Source: Rostratula benghalensis
Lineage: Eukaryota > Chordata > Aves > Charadriiformes > Rostratulidae
DNA: 64,000 bases
Assembly: GCA_013399305.1 (NCBI GenBank)
Contig: VXAI01000139.1
Location: forward strand, 1,500,539 to 1,564,538
Direction of reading: 5' to 3'
In this document: piece by piece, positions 27,801 through 40,425 of the stretch
How the letters are laid out: every line of letters starts with the position of its first letter
Numbering within the stretch: the first letter of the stretch is position 1
Notes under the pieces: model-generated
What the model saw: only the letters and a program-made list of their open reading frames with translations
What the model was told of the DNA's origin: nothing
The model's database searches: none
Translations under genes and position numbers: made by a program

Positions 27801-29353
27801 TGATAGGGTGGTAAGAATTAAATAGTCTTGCGCTATTTCATATTCCACTAAAGAATAAAAAAAACAAAGCAAAAAACGCTTAATGACAAAATCAACAGGT
27901 CAGTTTGCCCCATATTGATAATGGAAGGAAGAGGACACGCTGTGCTAATAAAGATTTCTGAAAGATGTTTTGGCAGTATTAGTTAAATGCTTCTGCTCTG
28001 ACAAACAAGATCTTCTATTGAAACGAATTTCTCCCTCAAAAAATTTAACCAGCTTTAATAATATGCCAATTTAGTGGCTAGTAAGGAATTTCTACAATAC
28101 TCTGATGGTATTTGCATTCAGGGCATTTGTATTTAAACTTATATTTAAACCCATGAGGACATTTGGACAAGTTACTACTGTGATACGATGTAGTACGAAC
28201 TAAATTATTATGAAGAGTTTTAGAGTAATTGATCATATAGTATCTCGGTTTTTTCTTATTTACTGGAGGAAGAAACTGTATTTTTGATCTCATGATAGGC
28301 TGAGATGACATCTGCCAAAGGATACTGAACACATGCACTGTGACTGATCTTCCACGTGATAACTTTCATTTTCCTTCAGAGAAAAATTAAAAAAAAAAAG
28401 TATTTCTCAGTATCAACTACTAAATTATATATATCACAGTCCTTCAAAAGAAAATCTATTTTTCATTATGCTTCATCTATTTTATTTCAAATAGATACTG
28501 AATCATTCAAATTCCTTTTTGTTAAACTCATGACAAGGGCAGTACACCCCATCTACAGAGCAGCAGTGAGTTTGTCCTCTGCACAGACCTAAAATATGAG
28601 TTAATACTGTATTACCAATGGTGAACCAGTGGCTCTGTAGGCTGTTCACCAGGTCATTGTAACCAGCAGCTGGTCAGGTCACTGCTTTGGACAGACAGCT
28701 TTTTCAGGATAGAGTTCAAGATAAAGTAGTTTGTGGGAACTTGGAAGGAAGGATGTGTCAGATCTTTATTGCAGTTTCTGCTAGCCAGGGAAGGTGAGGA
28801 TCATGAATAGCCAGGAAATAAGGATCTGTTCTGGAAGAATACAAAGTGTTTTCCATGAACTATATTTCTGCACAACTGGATGCAACTGTATATCCCAACA
28901 GTATTTTTCATTATTTAATAACACTGTGAGGCTTTCACAATTGTCACCTGTAATCCTACAGAACAACCACACACCAAGTAACAGCAAAGGTAGCCCTGTA
29001 AGATTAATTAGTCTGGTAGCATGCACTTCAAATTATTTGCAATAGAAAATCCTTTTATCTGCATAGAAAGAAAAAAAGGAGTGGAGAAAAAAAAAAAACA
29101 AACAAAACATTACCCAGCACATTTCCTAACTAAAATAATTTTGAACAGTTTCTAAATTTATGGGTAGTATATTTAAATGACAAAAAGATAAAAAGAATCT
29201 ATATTAGGTGTAACGCCTTTTATTTAGAGAAAAGTGACAGTAGAAGTTCTGGAGATGTAAGTTATATAAACCTGGCATCAGAAAAATCAAGCTTCAACAA
29301 TTGCAATAGTCCTTCCATATAAGCTGACAGAACCTTTTTCAACAGTATCTCGC

Positions 29354-29416
29354 AAGGAAAGGAAAAGAAAGGAAAGGGAAAGGGAGAAGGGAGAGGGAGA
29401 AGGGAGAGGGAAGGAA
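29354..29416 (+). repeat. Purine tract with six G-triplets (G-quadruplex-type motif)
   Basis: Sixty-three consecutive purines begin as GGAAA repeats and turn into alternating GGGAGAA and GGGAGA units. G-triplets lie at 29376, 29382, 29389, 29395, 29402 and 29408, separated by 3-4 bases, which satisfies the usual intramolecular G-quadruplex pattern on the plus strand. The KCNH5 pre-mRNA carries the pyrimidine complement. It is also a homopurine-homopyrimidine run of the kind able to form a triplex. Confidence 0.9.
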
Positions 29417-30185
29417 TAAGGACTGGGGTTTCATTGGCAATTCATAATAATATTCCAGTTAGTGGTTTTTGAATCCTTTTATATTCATTATAATAACATT
29501 TCTTAATCCATTTGAAATCAAGACAGAAAAGCTGCCATCTATTTTGAGAAACCAAAAACTGTCTAAATCCAGACTGTTTCACATTATCTGCTTTATTGGA
29601 GGTGCTGAATTAACACTGTTCTGACAGCAAACCTGCAGACTGATTCCTTTGCTTCAAGCAACTTCAGAGACATATTTGGCAGATGAGTATTGATTTTAGC
29701 AGTGGCAGAAGTAAAGAAGGAATGACAGGGAAAGGTGAAAGAATTTAAGCACTGCTTTGCTTGTTAGCGTAGCACTACTTTTGACCTAGAAAATAAATTA
29801 GAAATTGGGTGACCTAAGATTTTCATGTCAGCTGCACGGGCATGGTAAACACAGATGCAACCTTCTCCTCTGTGTCCATATTCCCAAAAAATACCTGATT
29901 GTGGTTGTTCTCAGCTGCCCATTTTCTCAAGATACATACTACAGCTGCTACTTTTCCAACAAATAGCAGTAAACATACAATAAAGACCACGTAAGAAATA
30001 AAAGCTTACTACTTTTGCTAAAAAGTATACCTTTTCTAAACACAAAACATTAACACAATTTTCTCCCTTTATAAGGAGTATGAAATGGCTACAGCATTTT
30101 CAGATATTTTACAATTACAAGTTAATGTACTCAACAGCTTTTGTAAAAGCTGAAAAATACCCTCAAGTATAGCAAGCATTTGCAC

Positions 30186-30204
30186 AAAAAAAAAAAAAAA
30201 AAAA
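30186..30204. repeat. Poly-A run (19 bp)
   Basis: Nineteen consecutive A bases within AT-rich intron, with no recognised mobile element upstream. Confidence 0.9.
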
Positions 30205-31767
30205 TACAAGCTTGATAATATGATTTTTCAAGAAACAAAACATCTTTTAAAATACCAATTTTGGAAGACACATTCCATTAAAAAAATTACTTCTCATAAT
30301 GCACTTAGGTAATTGTATTAAATGCTCTTAGTCATTGAAATTTTTGAAAACAAAATGCAGGACAGAGTATTGCAGATGAAACTGGTCTGTACACACAGCT
30401 TCACCTCAATGCCAGAGTATTTCAGCATCAACATTCAGGACAGAGAATTTCACTTGGATGAATGCCCTGCAATGTGAAAAATAGATCATTGTTAAGGTCT
30501 TTGGAGTAGGTCCAAAAAACTGCACAACCAGAAAACAAAGGCTAAGCAAATGCAGATCCGTGCATCATTGTGTAGCAATGAGGACTAACCCTGGAATTAC
30601 TCAGAATGATTGTCTGCTTCTCATTTTAATCCAAATATTCCCAAGTCACCTTCAATTCTGCTCTTCTGTAGAGACCAACAGACTTGGCAAGGATATGGAA
30701 GGGACCAGGTAGAGACACCTACAAACAATGGCTGCTGAACTAGGAGGATGTGGGAAAGAGTTAAGAATGGCCAGGCTTGGGCACAGGAGATGAATAAGTT
30801 AATCTGGGAGAGAAATAGGCAGGAACCCAAGGCAGGGTGCAACAAGAGAGATAAGTTAGAAAGGTGACCTGGGACCTGTTGAAGGTGAAAGATGCAGTAC
30901 TGAAATCTGTCAGGCCAAGGATGGTTGCCCAGGTCCTAGGGAAATATTCCAATGCCCAACTTCTCCTCAAATACCCGGCCATGGTGAACCTCTGTTGGTT
31001 CCTTTCAGAGAATAACTACTGACTCCAATTGCATTTGTGGTGGTGAATCAGGTGGGCAGAGGTTGCTGGTAGCCGTGCTACTTTATAAGCTTCTGTTAAT
31101 GGGATTTCCAACATTTGGATAACCACTGTGTTCAAAAAGAAACCCACTAGACAATGACCAACTCATCTGGCCATTTCCCTATTGCCTCCACCCCACGCTC
31201 CCATCCAGGAAGCAGGTAAAAGGCACCTAGAATTTATAAGGTTTGTAGCTTCAGCCACTGCTTTGAAGGTTTGTTGTAGTGGGGCATTTTTGTAACCTCT
31301 GGTCTTCACCATTCAAAGTAAACCATTGGAGAAGACCATGGATCCACTACAGGAGTCCATGTTTACTCATACTTGTAACAGAAAAGTGTGTCTTTATTTT
31401 CTGTCTTCAGATAACACCCCACAGCTGGTTTCCTTTCACTAATACATCTCTATTAAATGTTTCTACTAATTAAAGAAGCCAAGGCCATAGCTTGTTATCG
31501 TTCCAGTCTCCAACACAGCAAAATCTTGACAACAGCATTAAAGCTAAAGAGCTAGAATAAATGCTGCTAGCTTTTTTCAAAGGAAACATCATTATGGATA
31601 CTAACACCTTCTGTGTTAACAGTAATACATGCATTAAATACAGCAGCTTGAGTGACTGAAATGTCTATAGAGCATCTGCCACAAGATAAAGCGTAAAGAA
31701 AACTCTGGGCTGAGAAACATCCTGGAGAATTGGAATTAAAACAAGATCTCAAGCATACCTTTCATTC

Positions 31768-32100
31768 ACAGAATCACAGGGACTGGAAGGGACCTTGAAA
31801 GATCATCTAGTCCAATCCCTCTGCCAGAGCAGGAACACCTAGATCAGGTCACCCAGGAACACGTCCAGGCGTTTTTTGAATGTCTCCAAAGAAGGAGACT
31901 CCACCACCTCTCTGGGCAGCCCATTCCAGTGTTCCATCACCCTCACTGTGAAGAAGTGTCTCCTTATATTTAAGTGGAACCTCTTATGCGCCAGCTTGCA
32001 CCCATTGCCCCTTGTCCTATCATTGCCTGTCACTAAGAAGAGCCTGGCTCCATCCTCGTGACACTCAATTCATCTTCATATTTAAGAAATTATCTAAGCT
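31768..32100 (-). mobile_element. CR1 LINE, 3' fragment (5'-truncated)
   Basis: The minus strand carries the end of the CR1 second open reading frame and the 3' UTR. The typical CR1 C-terminal peptide is readable ([17 protein letters not shown], then [15 protein letters not shown]), followed by the 3' end ...GGTCCCTTCCAGTCCCTGTGATTCTGTGAA with the ATTCTGTG octamer. The 5' edge near 32100 is approximate. The C-terminal frame is intact over about 65 codons, so the copy is only moderately diverged. It lies in sense orientation relative to KCNH5, about 280 bp from the next CR1 copy in the same orientation. Confidence 0.9.
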
Positions 32101-32381
32101 ATTCTGATGTGAGGCTATGCAGCATTTATGGTTTTGTCATCGTATCAGAGCTCTTTCTTGCTTTCACTGCTAATATTCCTATCCTCCACAGACACAGACT
32201 CTCCATTTTCTACCATAACATTTCAGGGAAGAGGCTAAATGGTCCCTCAGCTTTTCACAGTGGACAGGGAGCATTGTTAAAAAGCCAGTCTGCTTGTGCA
32301 TACATGGAGAAGGTCTTTGTGTGCCCTGTGTATAGTGTCATATATATGTGTCTTGTGCATATATTATGAAAGACATATGTC

Positions 32382-33521
32382 TACAGAATCAGAGAACCAC
32401 AGAATTGTTTAGGTCGGAAAGGACCTTTCAGATCATCAAGCTCAACTGTTAACCTGCCAAGTCCCTAAGTACCACTTCTACATGTCTTTTAGATACCTCC
32501 AGGGATGGTGACTCAACCACTTCTCTAGGCAGATTGTTGTGATGCTCAATAACCCCTTCGGTGAAAAAAAATTCCTAATATCCAATCTAAACCTTCCCGG
32601 CACAACATTAGGCCATTTTCTCTTTTTCTATCACTTGTTACTTGGAGAAGAGACCAATCTCCACCTGGCCACAACCTCCTTCAAGTAGCTGTAGAGAGCA
32701 AAAAGGACTCCCCTCAGCCTCCTTTTCTCTAGGCTAAACAACCCCATCTCCTCATAAATCCTACTCTCCAGACCCCTCACCAGCTTAATTGCCTTTCTTT
32801 GGATGGGCTCCAGCACCTCCGTGTCTTTCTTGTACTGAGAGGCCCCAAACTGGACACAGTACTTGAGGCGGGGTCTCAACAGCGCTGAGTACAGGGGGAC
32901 GATCACTACCCTGGTCCAGTCCACCACTGTGTTCCTGATACAGGCCAGGATGCTGTTGGCCTTCTTGGCCACCTGGGCACACTGCTGGCTCATGATAAGC
33001 CAGCTGTCCCCTAGCACCCTCAGATCCTTTTCTGCTGGGCAGCTCTCCAGCCACTTTTCCCCACGCCTGTAATACTGCAGGGTGGTGTTGTGGCTCAGGT
33101 GCAGGACCCAGCACTTGGTCTTTTTGAACTTCATCCCACTGGCCTTTGCCCATTGATCAATCCTATTCCAATTCCTCTGCAGAGCCTTCCTCCCCGCAAG
33201 CAGGTCTACACTTCTACCCAACTTGGTGTTTTCTGCAAACTGAATGAGAGTGCACCCGACCACCTCATCCAGAACAGTAATAAAAATATTAAAGAGAACA
33301 GGCCCCAATACCAAGCCGTGGGGAATGCCACTTGTGACCAGCTGCCAACTGCATTTAATTCTATTCACCACAACCTTTTGGGCCCAGTCCTTCAGCCAGT
33401 TTTTTAGCCAGCAAAATTGATGTCCATCTAAGCCATAAGCAGGCAGTTTCTTCAGAATGCTGTGAGCAACTCTGTCAAAGGCTTTACTAAAGTCTAGGTA
33501 GATAACATCCACAGCCTTTCA
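32382..33521 (-). mobile_element. CR1 LINE with partial reverse transcriptase frame (5'-truncated)
   Basis: The minus strand from about 33521 down to 32382 is the 3' third of a CR1 element. A 293-codon uninterrupted frame (32631-33512) encodes the reverse transcriptase palm and the C-terminal region. Block A reads YLDFSKAFD with its catalytic aspartate. Block B reads [10 protein letters not shown] where GxPQGSVLGP is usual. Block C reads FAENTK where FADDTK is usual, so both catalytic aspartates are replaced and the enzyme would be dead. The frame ends early and the usual CR1 C-terminus continues in another frame, indicating a frameshift. The 3' end has three octamer units (ATTCTGTG, GTTCTCTG, ATTCTGTA). 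The insertion is in sense orientation with KCNH5. Confidence 0.95.
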
Positions 33522-35684
33522 CTACTAGAAAAGAGAGTTCAGCCCTTCTTCCACAACCTTGTCACACAGCCATCCTTCAACTCAGGACAGCCAGAGTTTC
33601 AGCTCTGGGGGATATAAACAGCACAAGTTTCTGATGAACCTCAACCATCTGCTAAACATTGTTTTCCCTGTTTCATCTTTTACAAAATCTCCCCTGGCCT
33701 CAGTTTCTTCATAAGCACTCTTGTAACACACATGATGCTATTTTCCTGCTCAAGCCTTCTGCGCCTGGCAATTTCAAATCTTCCTAACAAATCAAGCATC
33801 TATGTGGTGCAACTTTGCTAAGACCTGGTTATGAACCAGCTGAGCCATCACTGCTTACAAAGCATGGACAAACAACAGGGCTTCGTCCTGGTGTTCACTG
33901 CACTTGCAGTGACACCAAAAACACGTAGACAGCTTTAGCAGCAGATGAGACCTCTGGTATCAGGTCTGGGCATCTGTTATCTCTGACACCACCACTGCTT
34001 CTGCATTTAAGAAATGAAACACAATTAAGACCAATGCTAAAATGTAGGGACCACTGACATTCCTGGTTTTGGCTATCGTTTCCAAGTTTGGTTGTTGGGC
34101 TTTTTTTTTGTATTACAGCTGTTCCAACGCATCATCTTTGAAAGTCAGTATAATGTCAGGTATTTAATACTGAAATTGCTGAGACTGGTGAATGGATCCA
34201 GAGTTGGAATTCAATTTTTTAAAAAGGGGAGGAGAAAAAAAAGGATAGGTGGAGACATAGCAGACAGAACCTTCTTTTTAATTAAACAGTGGTTTTTAGA
34301 TAATAATGGTAATGATAATGTGCACTGATGAGTTTTACACCTGGTTAGGCAAGTTGGCTTTTAGGGAACTGAGTTATTGGGATGGAAAAGAAAGACAAGG
34401 TGTTGAGGAACATAAAGACAAGGCATTTTCTCCTCTTTTGTGTGATACTCCTGATAGACTTTTTGTCAGTGTTTTTACCATGTAGCTCTATAGCTGATCA
34501 AAATCTGGGATAACCAAACAGACGAGCTGTAAAGCAGTAACCTATGGTTATTCCAGTGAAGTGAGAGCAAACAATAAATCAGCATTTGAAAAATGACTTC
34601 CTGACATCTGCAGGAATCATTCCCGAGCCACAGTAGAGCATCATATCCCACAATTACTCAGAGTTACCTTTTCCCTCTATGTCTTATCCAGAAGGTGAAA
34701 CAAACTAGATCACTACAGAAAACAAGTTACTGCAATGCCCTCAGATCAAGGCTATCCAGAAAACCATGTCTAAGCCATGGCTGCATAACAGCACATCCTT
34801 GCATGATTCTTAATGTAGATATTTGGAGTCACCATCATTCCTAGCTGTCTGCACTGCACTCTGCCCAAGTCTTAACATCAAGTATATTAGGACAGAATGT
34901 CTTACTGTGGCCATGAGCAACAGGCTGTGCCACAGACAAAAATGAGCAACTTTCATACGAACTTCAAATGATGGACGGAAGGGAAAAGCAATAAAAAAAG
35001 GGAGTGAGCACTCAAAGTGACAAAGTGTAAACAGCAGATGGTTTTACATAACTGGTAAAAAAGGAAAAGTAAAGAAGAAAAAACCCTTCATGAAAGGGTC
35101 TAAAATGTTGTAGATTAAAGTCTCAGTTTAAAAATCGGTGCTGTGGGAAACTAAATAGCTGAAAAGAATTAAAATGACAGGATGCAAAGTCTTTCCTCTC
35201 TCCATCCTTGGCCTCTGTTATGTCAGAGGTACAGTACACATATATGCCTGGTTAGCTTCACATACAGGCAAAGCACACTCCAATCCAAACCTTCCTCTTA
35301 CTCTCTGAGCCAAAACATCCAACACATTTGCAAATCTTCCTAACTCAAATCTTCCCAGAGGACATAATTGCAATAATATGATAATCAAGTTCACAAGACT
35401 CATCTTAAGAGTAGTTCAAAGTTCATCTAAGGAAACAATACCCCTGTTGAGGTAAATTGCAACTGCTCGCTTACATTTCGTGCCCTGAACATCTCACAAT
35501 AACTTTTGGGCACAGAAATAGTTGGCTCTCCCTTGGAATATATTTGGGTAAATGCATAAAAGCATATTCTAATTCTCTTCCCGCCTTCAGCCTTTACACA
35601 GAAACAAGATAAGGAGGCACAGATTCCATGATGTGCTTACACAAAATCCCACTCAAGCCAGAGCTCAGGAGTGGAATTAACAAA

Positions 35685-35801
35685 GGGATTAAAACCACAA
35701 GGTCAAGGAATAAAATTTGTGATGGAATTAGAACCATGAGGTCAAGGAATAAACTTCTCGAGGAGATTAAAAGCACAAGGTCAAAGAACCAAAAGAATTA
35801 C
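35685..35801. repeat. 39-bp minisatellite, three units
   Basis: Three head-to-tail units of 39 bp start at 35685, 35724 and 35763, with a short partial unit after 35801. Each contains GATTA-type sequence, then A(C/G)CA followed by AGGTCAAGGAATAAA or a close variant. Because 39 is divisible by three, the plus strand reads a 13-residue peptide repeat (TTRSRNK, TMRSRNK, STRSKNQ) and the minus strand a leucine-rich one. I regard both as by-products of the repeat, not as a gene. Units differ by point changes, so this is not a fresh duplication. Confidence 0.85.
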
Positions 35802-38029
35802 TGGAGGGATTAAGATTGTTCCCTGACTATTGCTATAGATGCTTCTTCCCCAAAGCACTTTCTCTCGTGCAGTTTAAAATAAAACTGCAATAAAGAAAGC
35901 AGGATGTAAGAAAATCTGAGCAGTGGCAGTAGAAATCACAAGGCAACATCTTTCTCCTGGTGGTTTCTTCACCTACCAAGATGCTGAGAACATGCTTTGA
36001 CATACCAGTTTTCTTCGCTGACTGGGAAACATAAATAATCTGTCAGTGAACATTATGACACACCCAGTATCTGCGTGTAATTATTGAAACTTAAGAATGA
36101 CTGAAATTATTAAACTGTCCTCCAAGTGACCACAGGACTTTGCCTGGTCCCCAAACAAAATTAAAAGGTCAGTTGCAGTCCAGCTCCTCTCTTCTGTTCC
36201 TCCACAATGACCATTAGCTCCAAATGTTTAGAACAAATTTAATTAGAGTGAAAAAAGTACTGTACTGAAATCATCACATTTTATTGTATATTTAAAATTT
36301 CAAGAAATGATAATACTACCTTGCAGCTTAGAATTTTCCTAATGATCTTGTTTCTCTGCCTAGTCCTGCTGAACAACCACACTTTTCTACATGCTGCAGC
36401 CTCTGTACATCACAGAAAAAGTACAAAAATTTAGAGCAAAAGTTACCCTTCCTGTAACTACAAACTGAATCTTTTAAAAAACATTAAGTTCTTCAAAGTC
36501 CGCACTATGAAGCACTCCCCTGACATGTTCGAGAGATTCAAGCATTAGGCATTTGAAACACCATTACTTCACAACAAAATAGTGCGTTACTTTAATCAAC
36601 TACTCTTCCAACGGACTCAGGCATGAGAGACACACCACATGGGCAGCTGCCACCAAGACAGAGCTGTAGTAGCATCATATGCCATGGCAACGAGTCCCTC
36701 TTAAAAATGGTACCTTCAGGCAGCAGCAATCCTCTAGTGACACAGCATTTTCTAAAAGTTATTTTCATTTATTCCCATAGGGATTCAGCTGATCATCATT
36801 TTCCATATTGGATCTCAGCACAAGGGGGGGAAAAGAAAAGGTAGATCTAGCTCCTCAGTAGGTTGATAATCACTATGGAGTCTATCTGTCAAAGGCTGAT
36901 TCTTGCTTTATACCAAATAACTAAGCGCCATTCCAATCCAATTGCACATCTCAGGTATTCTTTCCTGACCATTTTAGACCTAGAATTGCCTGCACTGTAA
37001 ACCCCAGTGATAATCCTTCGTTTTTGACTGGAATTTATCAGAAAAATTTTGACTTTACAGAAAGCTAGTTGCTTAGAAGTGAAACTGTAGTAGCCTAAGT
37101 GTCCTGAATAAATTTTTGGTTTTTGCTCGCTTTCTTGATTCTTTGTCAAGTACATTTGGTCTTGGCAGGTTGATAAAATGAGTTGGTGGTAGGGAAGTAC
37201 TCATGTACTCAACCTGTTATATGCTGGTTGTTAACAAAAAAACCCAAAAACATGATATTTGTAATTTTTGTTGCTATTGAAAATATGCAAACATTTGCAG
37301 CTGTAATATTTGTGCAAATAAGTGGTGTTTTATGTTTATTGCTGCAATGCAATTCATATGCAGGATAATATGGTACAATTTGAATAATGACTTTCAGATA
37401 AGAAAAACATAATTGTATTTCTTAGAAGTGAGAAAAGCATACCATATACTTGGAAAGTCATCTACATTAAGTTTAGTATTTCACTGTTCAAATCATACTA
37501 AAAAAAGGATGTTTTTCATTTACTCGAAAACACGTAGGTTTTGCTGGATTATGATCGTGTCTTCTGAAAGTGCAACCCAGAGGACAAACCATTGGTAAAC
37601 CCTCTGAAAGAGGCAAACCACACTTCTTCATAAAGGCACTTGTTTCAGGTTTCATGCCTCCTGTCTTCATACTTTGAAATGTATCTATATAACAATACAA
37701 TCAAGGGGTTCCATACGTCTATAATTTTAATATGGTCTCCATCTTAAAAACCACTCACTTCCCATTGCTCTAACATATCTGGTGCCAAGTCTGTATGTGA
37801 GACTGACTGTGGCTGTTGCAGGATCTATTATAAGACCACAGTTAATAAACTCTGACAAAGTGATGCCCACTAACATCAAGTGCCAAATATATACAAATTA
37901 TCCTGCAACCCGGAGAGCTACTTCTGCAGGGAGATAAATTGCCTAGCCAGTGCAAGAACAAGTTACAAGTGACTGCGTGCAGCATCTGCACGGAGCTGTG
38001 GAAGGTAACACTCATCAGAACCAATTAAT

Positions 38030-38420
38030 TTAATGGGGTTTTGGAGCAGCATTAATTGAGTTGCTGAATCAAAATGATATTATCAATCTTGCAGTCACTC
38101 TCAAGGTACTTATTGGCTCCCTTGTAAGTCGTTCTTCTCCCAACCACGCAGTGGTGTTGACTGCCCCACTCCCCTGCAGGAATTAGGTTAGTTGTTATTG
38201 TGTAAAGCAGCACGCTCATCTCTCAGTCATATTTACCATTTCTTAGGAGATTACTGAGTAACAAAGGAAAACAAGGGCAAGGCAGGAATTTATCACCACT
38301 CTGTACGTCTGCCCAACAGCAGCTCTTCATTTCTGTGCCCGACTGCTGTGACATGGTTAAAATGAAGCTATCGATTAAGAAGGTGCTATCAGCAGACTGA
38401 ACTATGCAACACAGAGCTTC
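38030..38420. promoter_or_regulatory. Candidate conserved noncoding element next to a CR1 insertion
   Basis: This unique segment has balanced composition and several homeodomain-type cores (AATTAATTTAATGG, CATTAATTGAG, ATCGATTAAG), with no simple repeats or open frames. Its texture is like that of deeply conserved noncoding elements in neuronal-gene introns. This is an impression from sequence texture only; no alignment was possible. The CR1 copy begins about 70 bp beyond it. Confidence 0.2.
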
Positions 38421-38489
38421 TTTTCAAGAGAGGATGAAATAAAGCAGATTCTCAGCAACATCAAACTATTTCAACTTTAAAGGTTTTTC

Positions 38490-40425
38490 GATGTTCAAGT
38501 TTGGATGCTCTTCAAGAAGGAAATATTAAAGGCTCAGGAGCAAGTTGTCCCCAGGAAGCGAGAGATTAAAAGGTGGGGAAAATGGCTGGCCTGGATGAAC
38601 AAAGAGCTTTTGATAGGACTTTGGGGAAAAAGGAGGGTTTACCACCTTTGGAAGAAGGAACAGGCAACTCAGGAGGAGTACAGAGATCATGTTAGGTTAT
38701 ATAGAGAGAAAATTAGAAATGCAAAAGCCCAGCTGGAACTCAACTCGGCCACTAACATGAGGGACAAAAAAACCTTTTTTATAAATACATCAACACAAAG
38801 AGAGTTGGGGAGGACCTCTGTCCCTTACTGGATGTGAGGAGGAACATTGCAACTGTGGATGAGGAGAAGACTGAGACACTTAATACCTTCTTTGCCTCAA
38901 TCTTCAATACTCAGACCCCCAAGCCTCCTGAGCTAGATCATGACGGAGATCAGAACAACTCCCCATTATCCAGGAGGAATTGCTTCTGCACCTAGACCTG
39001 CATAAGTCTATGGGGCTGAATGGGATTCACCCATGAGTACTCAGGGAGCTGGCGGGATAGCTCATCAAACCTCTCTCCATCATCTATGAACAAGCCTGGT
39101 CAATAGGGCAGGTACCAGATGACTGGAGGGTGGCCAACATAAAACCCATCTACAAGAAGGGCCAGAAGGAAGATCCAGACAAAAATGTCAGCCTGACCTA
39201 TACCAGGAAAGATCACAGATAGGATCATCTTGACTGAACTCTCACAGCAAGTGCAGGGCAGCCAAGGGATTAGGGCCAGCCAGCATGGGTTCATGAAAGG
39301 GAGGTCCTGCTTGACCAACTTGATCTCTTTCTATAACCATGTGACCCACCTTCCAGATGGGGGGGAAGGCTATGGATGTTGTGTACTTGGACTTCGGTAC
39401 GGCCTTTGACACTGTCCCCCACAGCATTCTCCTAAAGAACCTGGCAAATCATGGCATAGACAAGTGTACTCTTCACTGGGTAAAAAAACAACTTGAGGGC
39501 TGTGCCCAGAGAGTTGTGATTAATGGGGTGAAATCTTGTTGGTGGCCAGTCATCAGTGCTGTTCCTCAGGGCTCAGTTTTTGGGCCCATCTTGTTTAATA
39601 TTTTTATTGATGGTATGGATGAGGGGATTGAGTGCACCCTCAGTAAGTTTGCAGAGGACACCAAACTAGGTGGGAGTGTTGATCTGCTTGAGGTAGGGAG
39701 GCTGTACAGAGGGACCTGGACAGGTTGGCTCGATGGGCCAAGGCCAATTGTATAAGGATCAATAAGGTCAAGTGCTGGGTCCTGCACTTGGGTCACAACC
39801 ACCCCAAGCAGTGCTACAGGCACTTGGGGAAAAGTGGCTGGAGAGCTGCCCAGCAGAAAAGGACCTGGAGGTGTTGGTGGACAGCTGGCTGAACATGAGC
39901 CAGTAGTATGCCCAGGTGGCCAAGAAGGCCAACAGCATCCTGGCTTGTATCAGGGATGGCATGGCCAGCAGGGGTAGGGAAGTGATTGTACCTCTGTACT
40001 CAGCGCTGTTGAGGCCCCAGCTCAAGTGCTGTGTCCAGTTTTGGGCCTCTCAGTACAAGAAAGACACGGAGGTGCTGGAGCCCATCCAAAGAAAGGCAAT
40101 GAAGGTGGTGAGGGGTCTAGAGAACAAGTCATATGAGAAGCTGCTGAGGGAACTGGGCATATTTAGTTTGGAGAAGACTGAAGGGAGACCTCATTGCTCT
40201 CAACAACCTGAAAGGAGGTTGTAGAGAAGGAACAGAGGAAACAGCCTGAAGTTGCAGCAGGAGGGAGGTGACTAAGTCACCACCCCTGGGGGTATTTAAG
40301 AAACATATTGATGTGGCACTTCAGTGCATGCTCTAGTGGCATGCTCTCATCATTTTTGTGTGCGTATGGTTGGATTTGATGATCTCAGAGGTCCTTTCCA
40401 ACCATGATGATTCTGTGATTCTGTA
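38490..40425 (+). mobile_element. CR1 LINE, longest copy in the window (5'-truncated)
   Basis: This copy of about 1.9 kb covers the linker before the reverse transcriptase, the reverse transcriptase, the C-terminal region and the 3' UTR. A 110-codon frame at 38505-38837 shows the basic linker (WMNKELLIGLWGKRRVYHLW). The palm frame at 39357-39755 has block A as YLDFGTAFD, block B as [10 protein letters not shown] and block C as FAEDTK, where the first catalytic aspartate is glutamate. A third frame (39916-40224) carries the downstream [10 protein letters not shown] and [12 protein letters not shown] region. Stops and frameshifts separate the three, so it is a dead copy. The 3' end is a clean octamer pair, ATTCTGTG-ATTCTGTA, at 40410-40425. 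It is antisense to KCNH5. The 5' edge is estimated to within tens of bases. Confidence 0.95.

Larger units (their letters stand above)
33522..38489. other. Unique intronic DNA between CR1 copies
   Basis: Nothing recognisable is present apart from the 39-bp minisatellite at 35685-35801 and the possible conserved element at 38030-38420. The short frames elsewhere have no domain features. Confidence 0.6.

Noticed and set aside
28078..28338. Minus-strand frame ending in CPHGF...KCPECKYH, resembling a zinc-binding motif
   Set aside because: The cysteines flank a small internal TTTAAAC duplication, the rest has no domain character, and no second conserved zinc-binding unit follows.
32785..33407. 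Additional frames overlapping the CR1 reverse transcriptase on both strands
   Set aside because: They are shadow frames of the CR1 element and carry no motifs.
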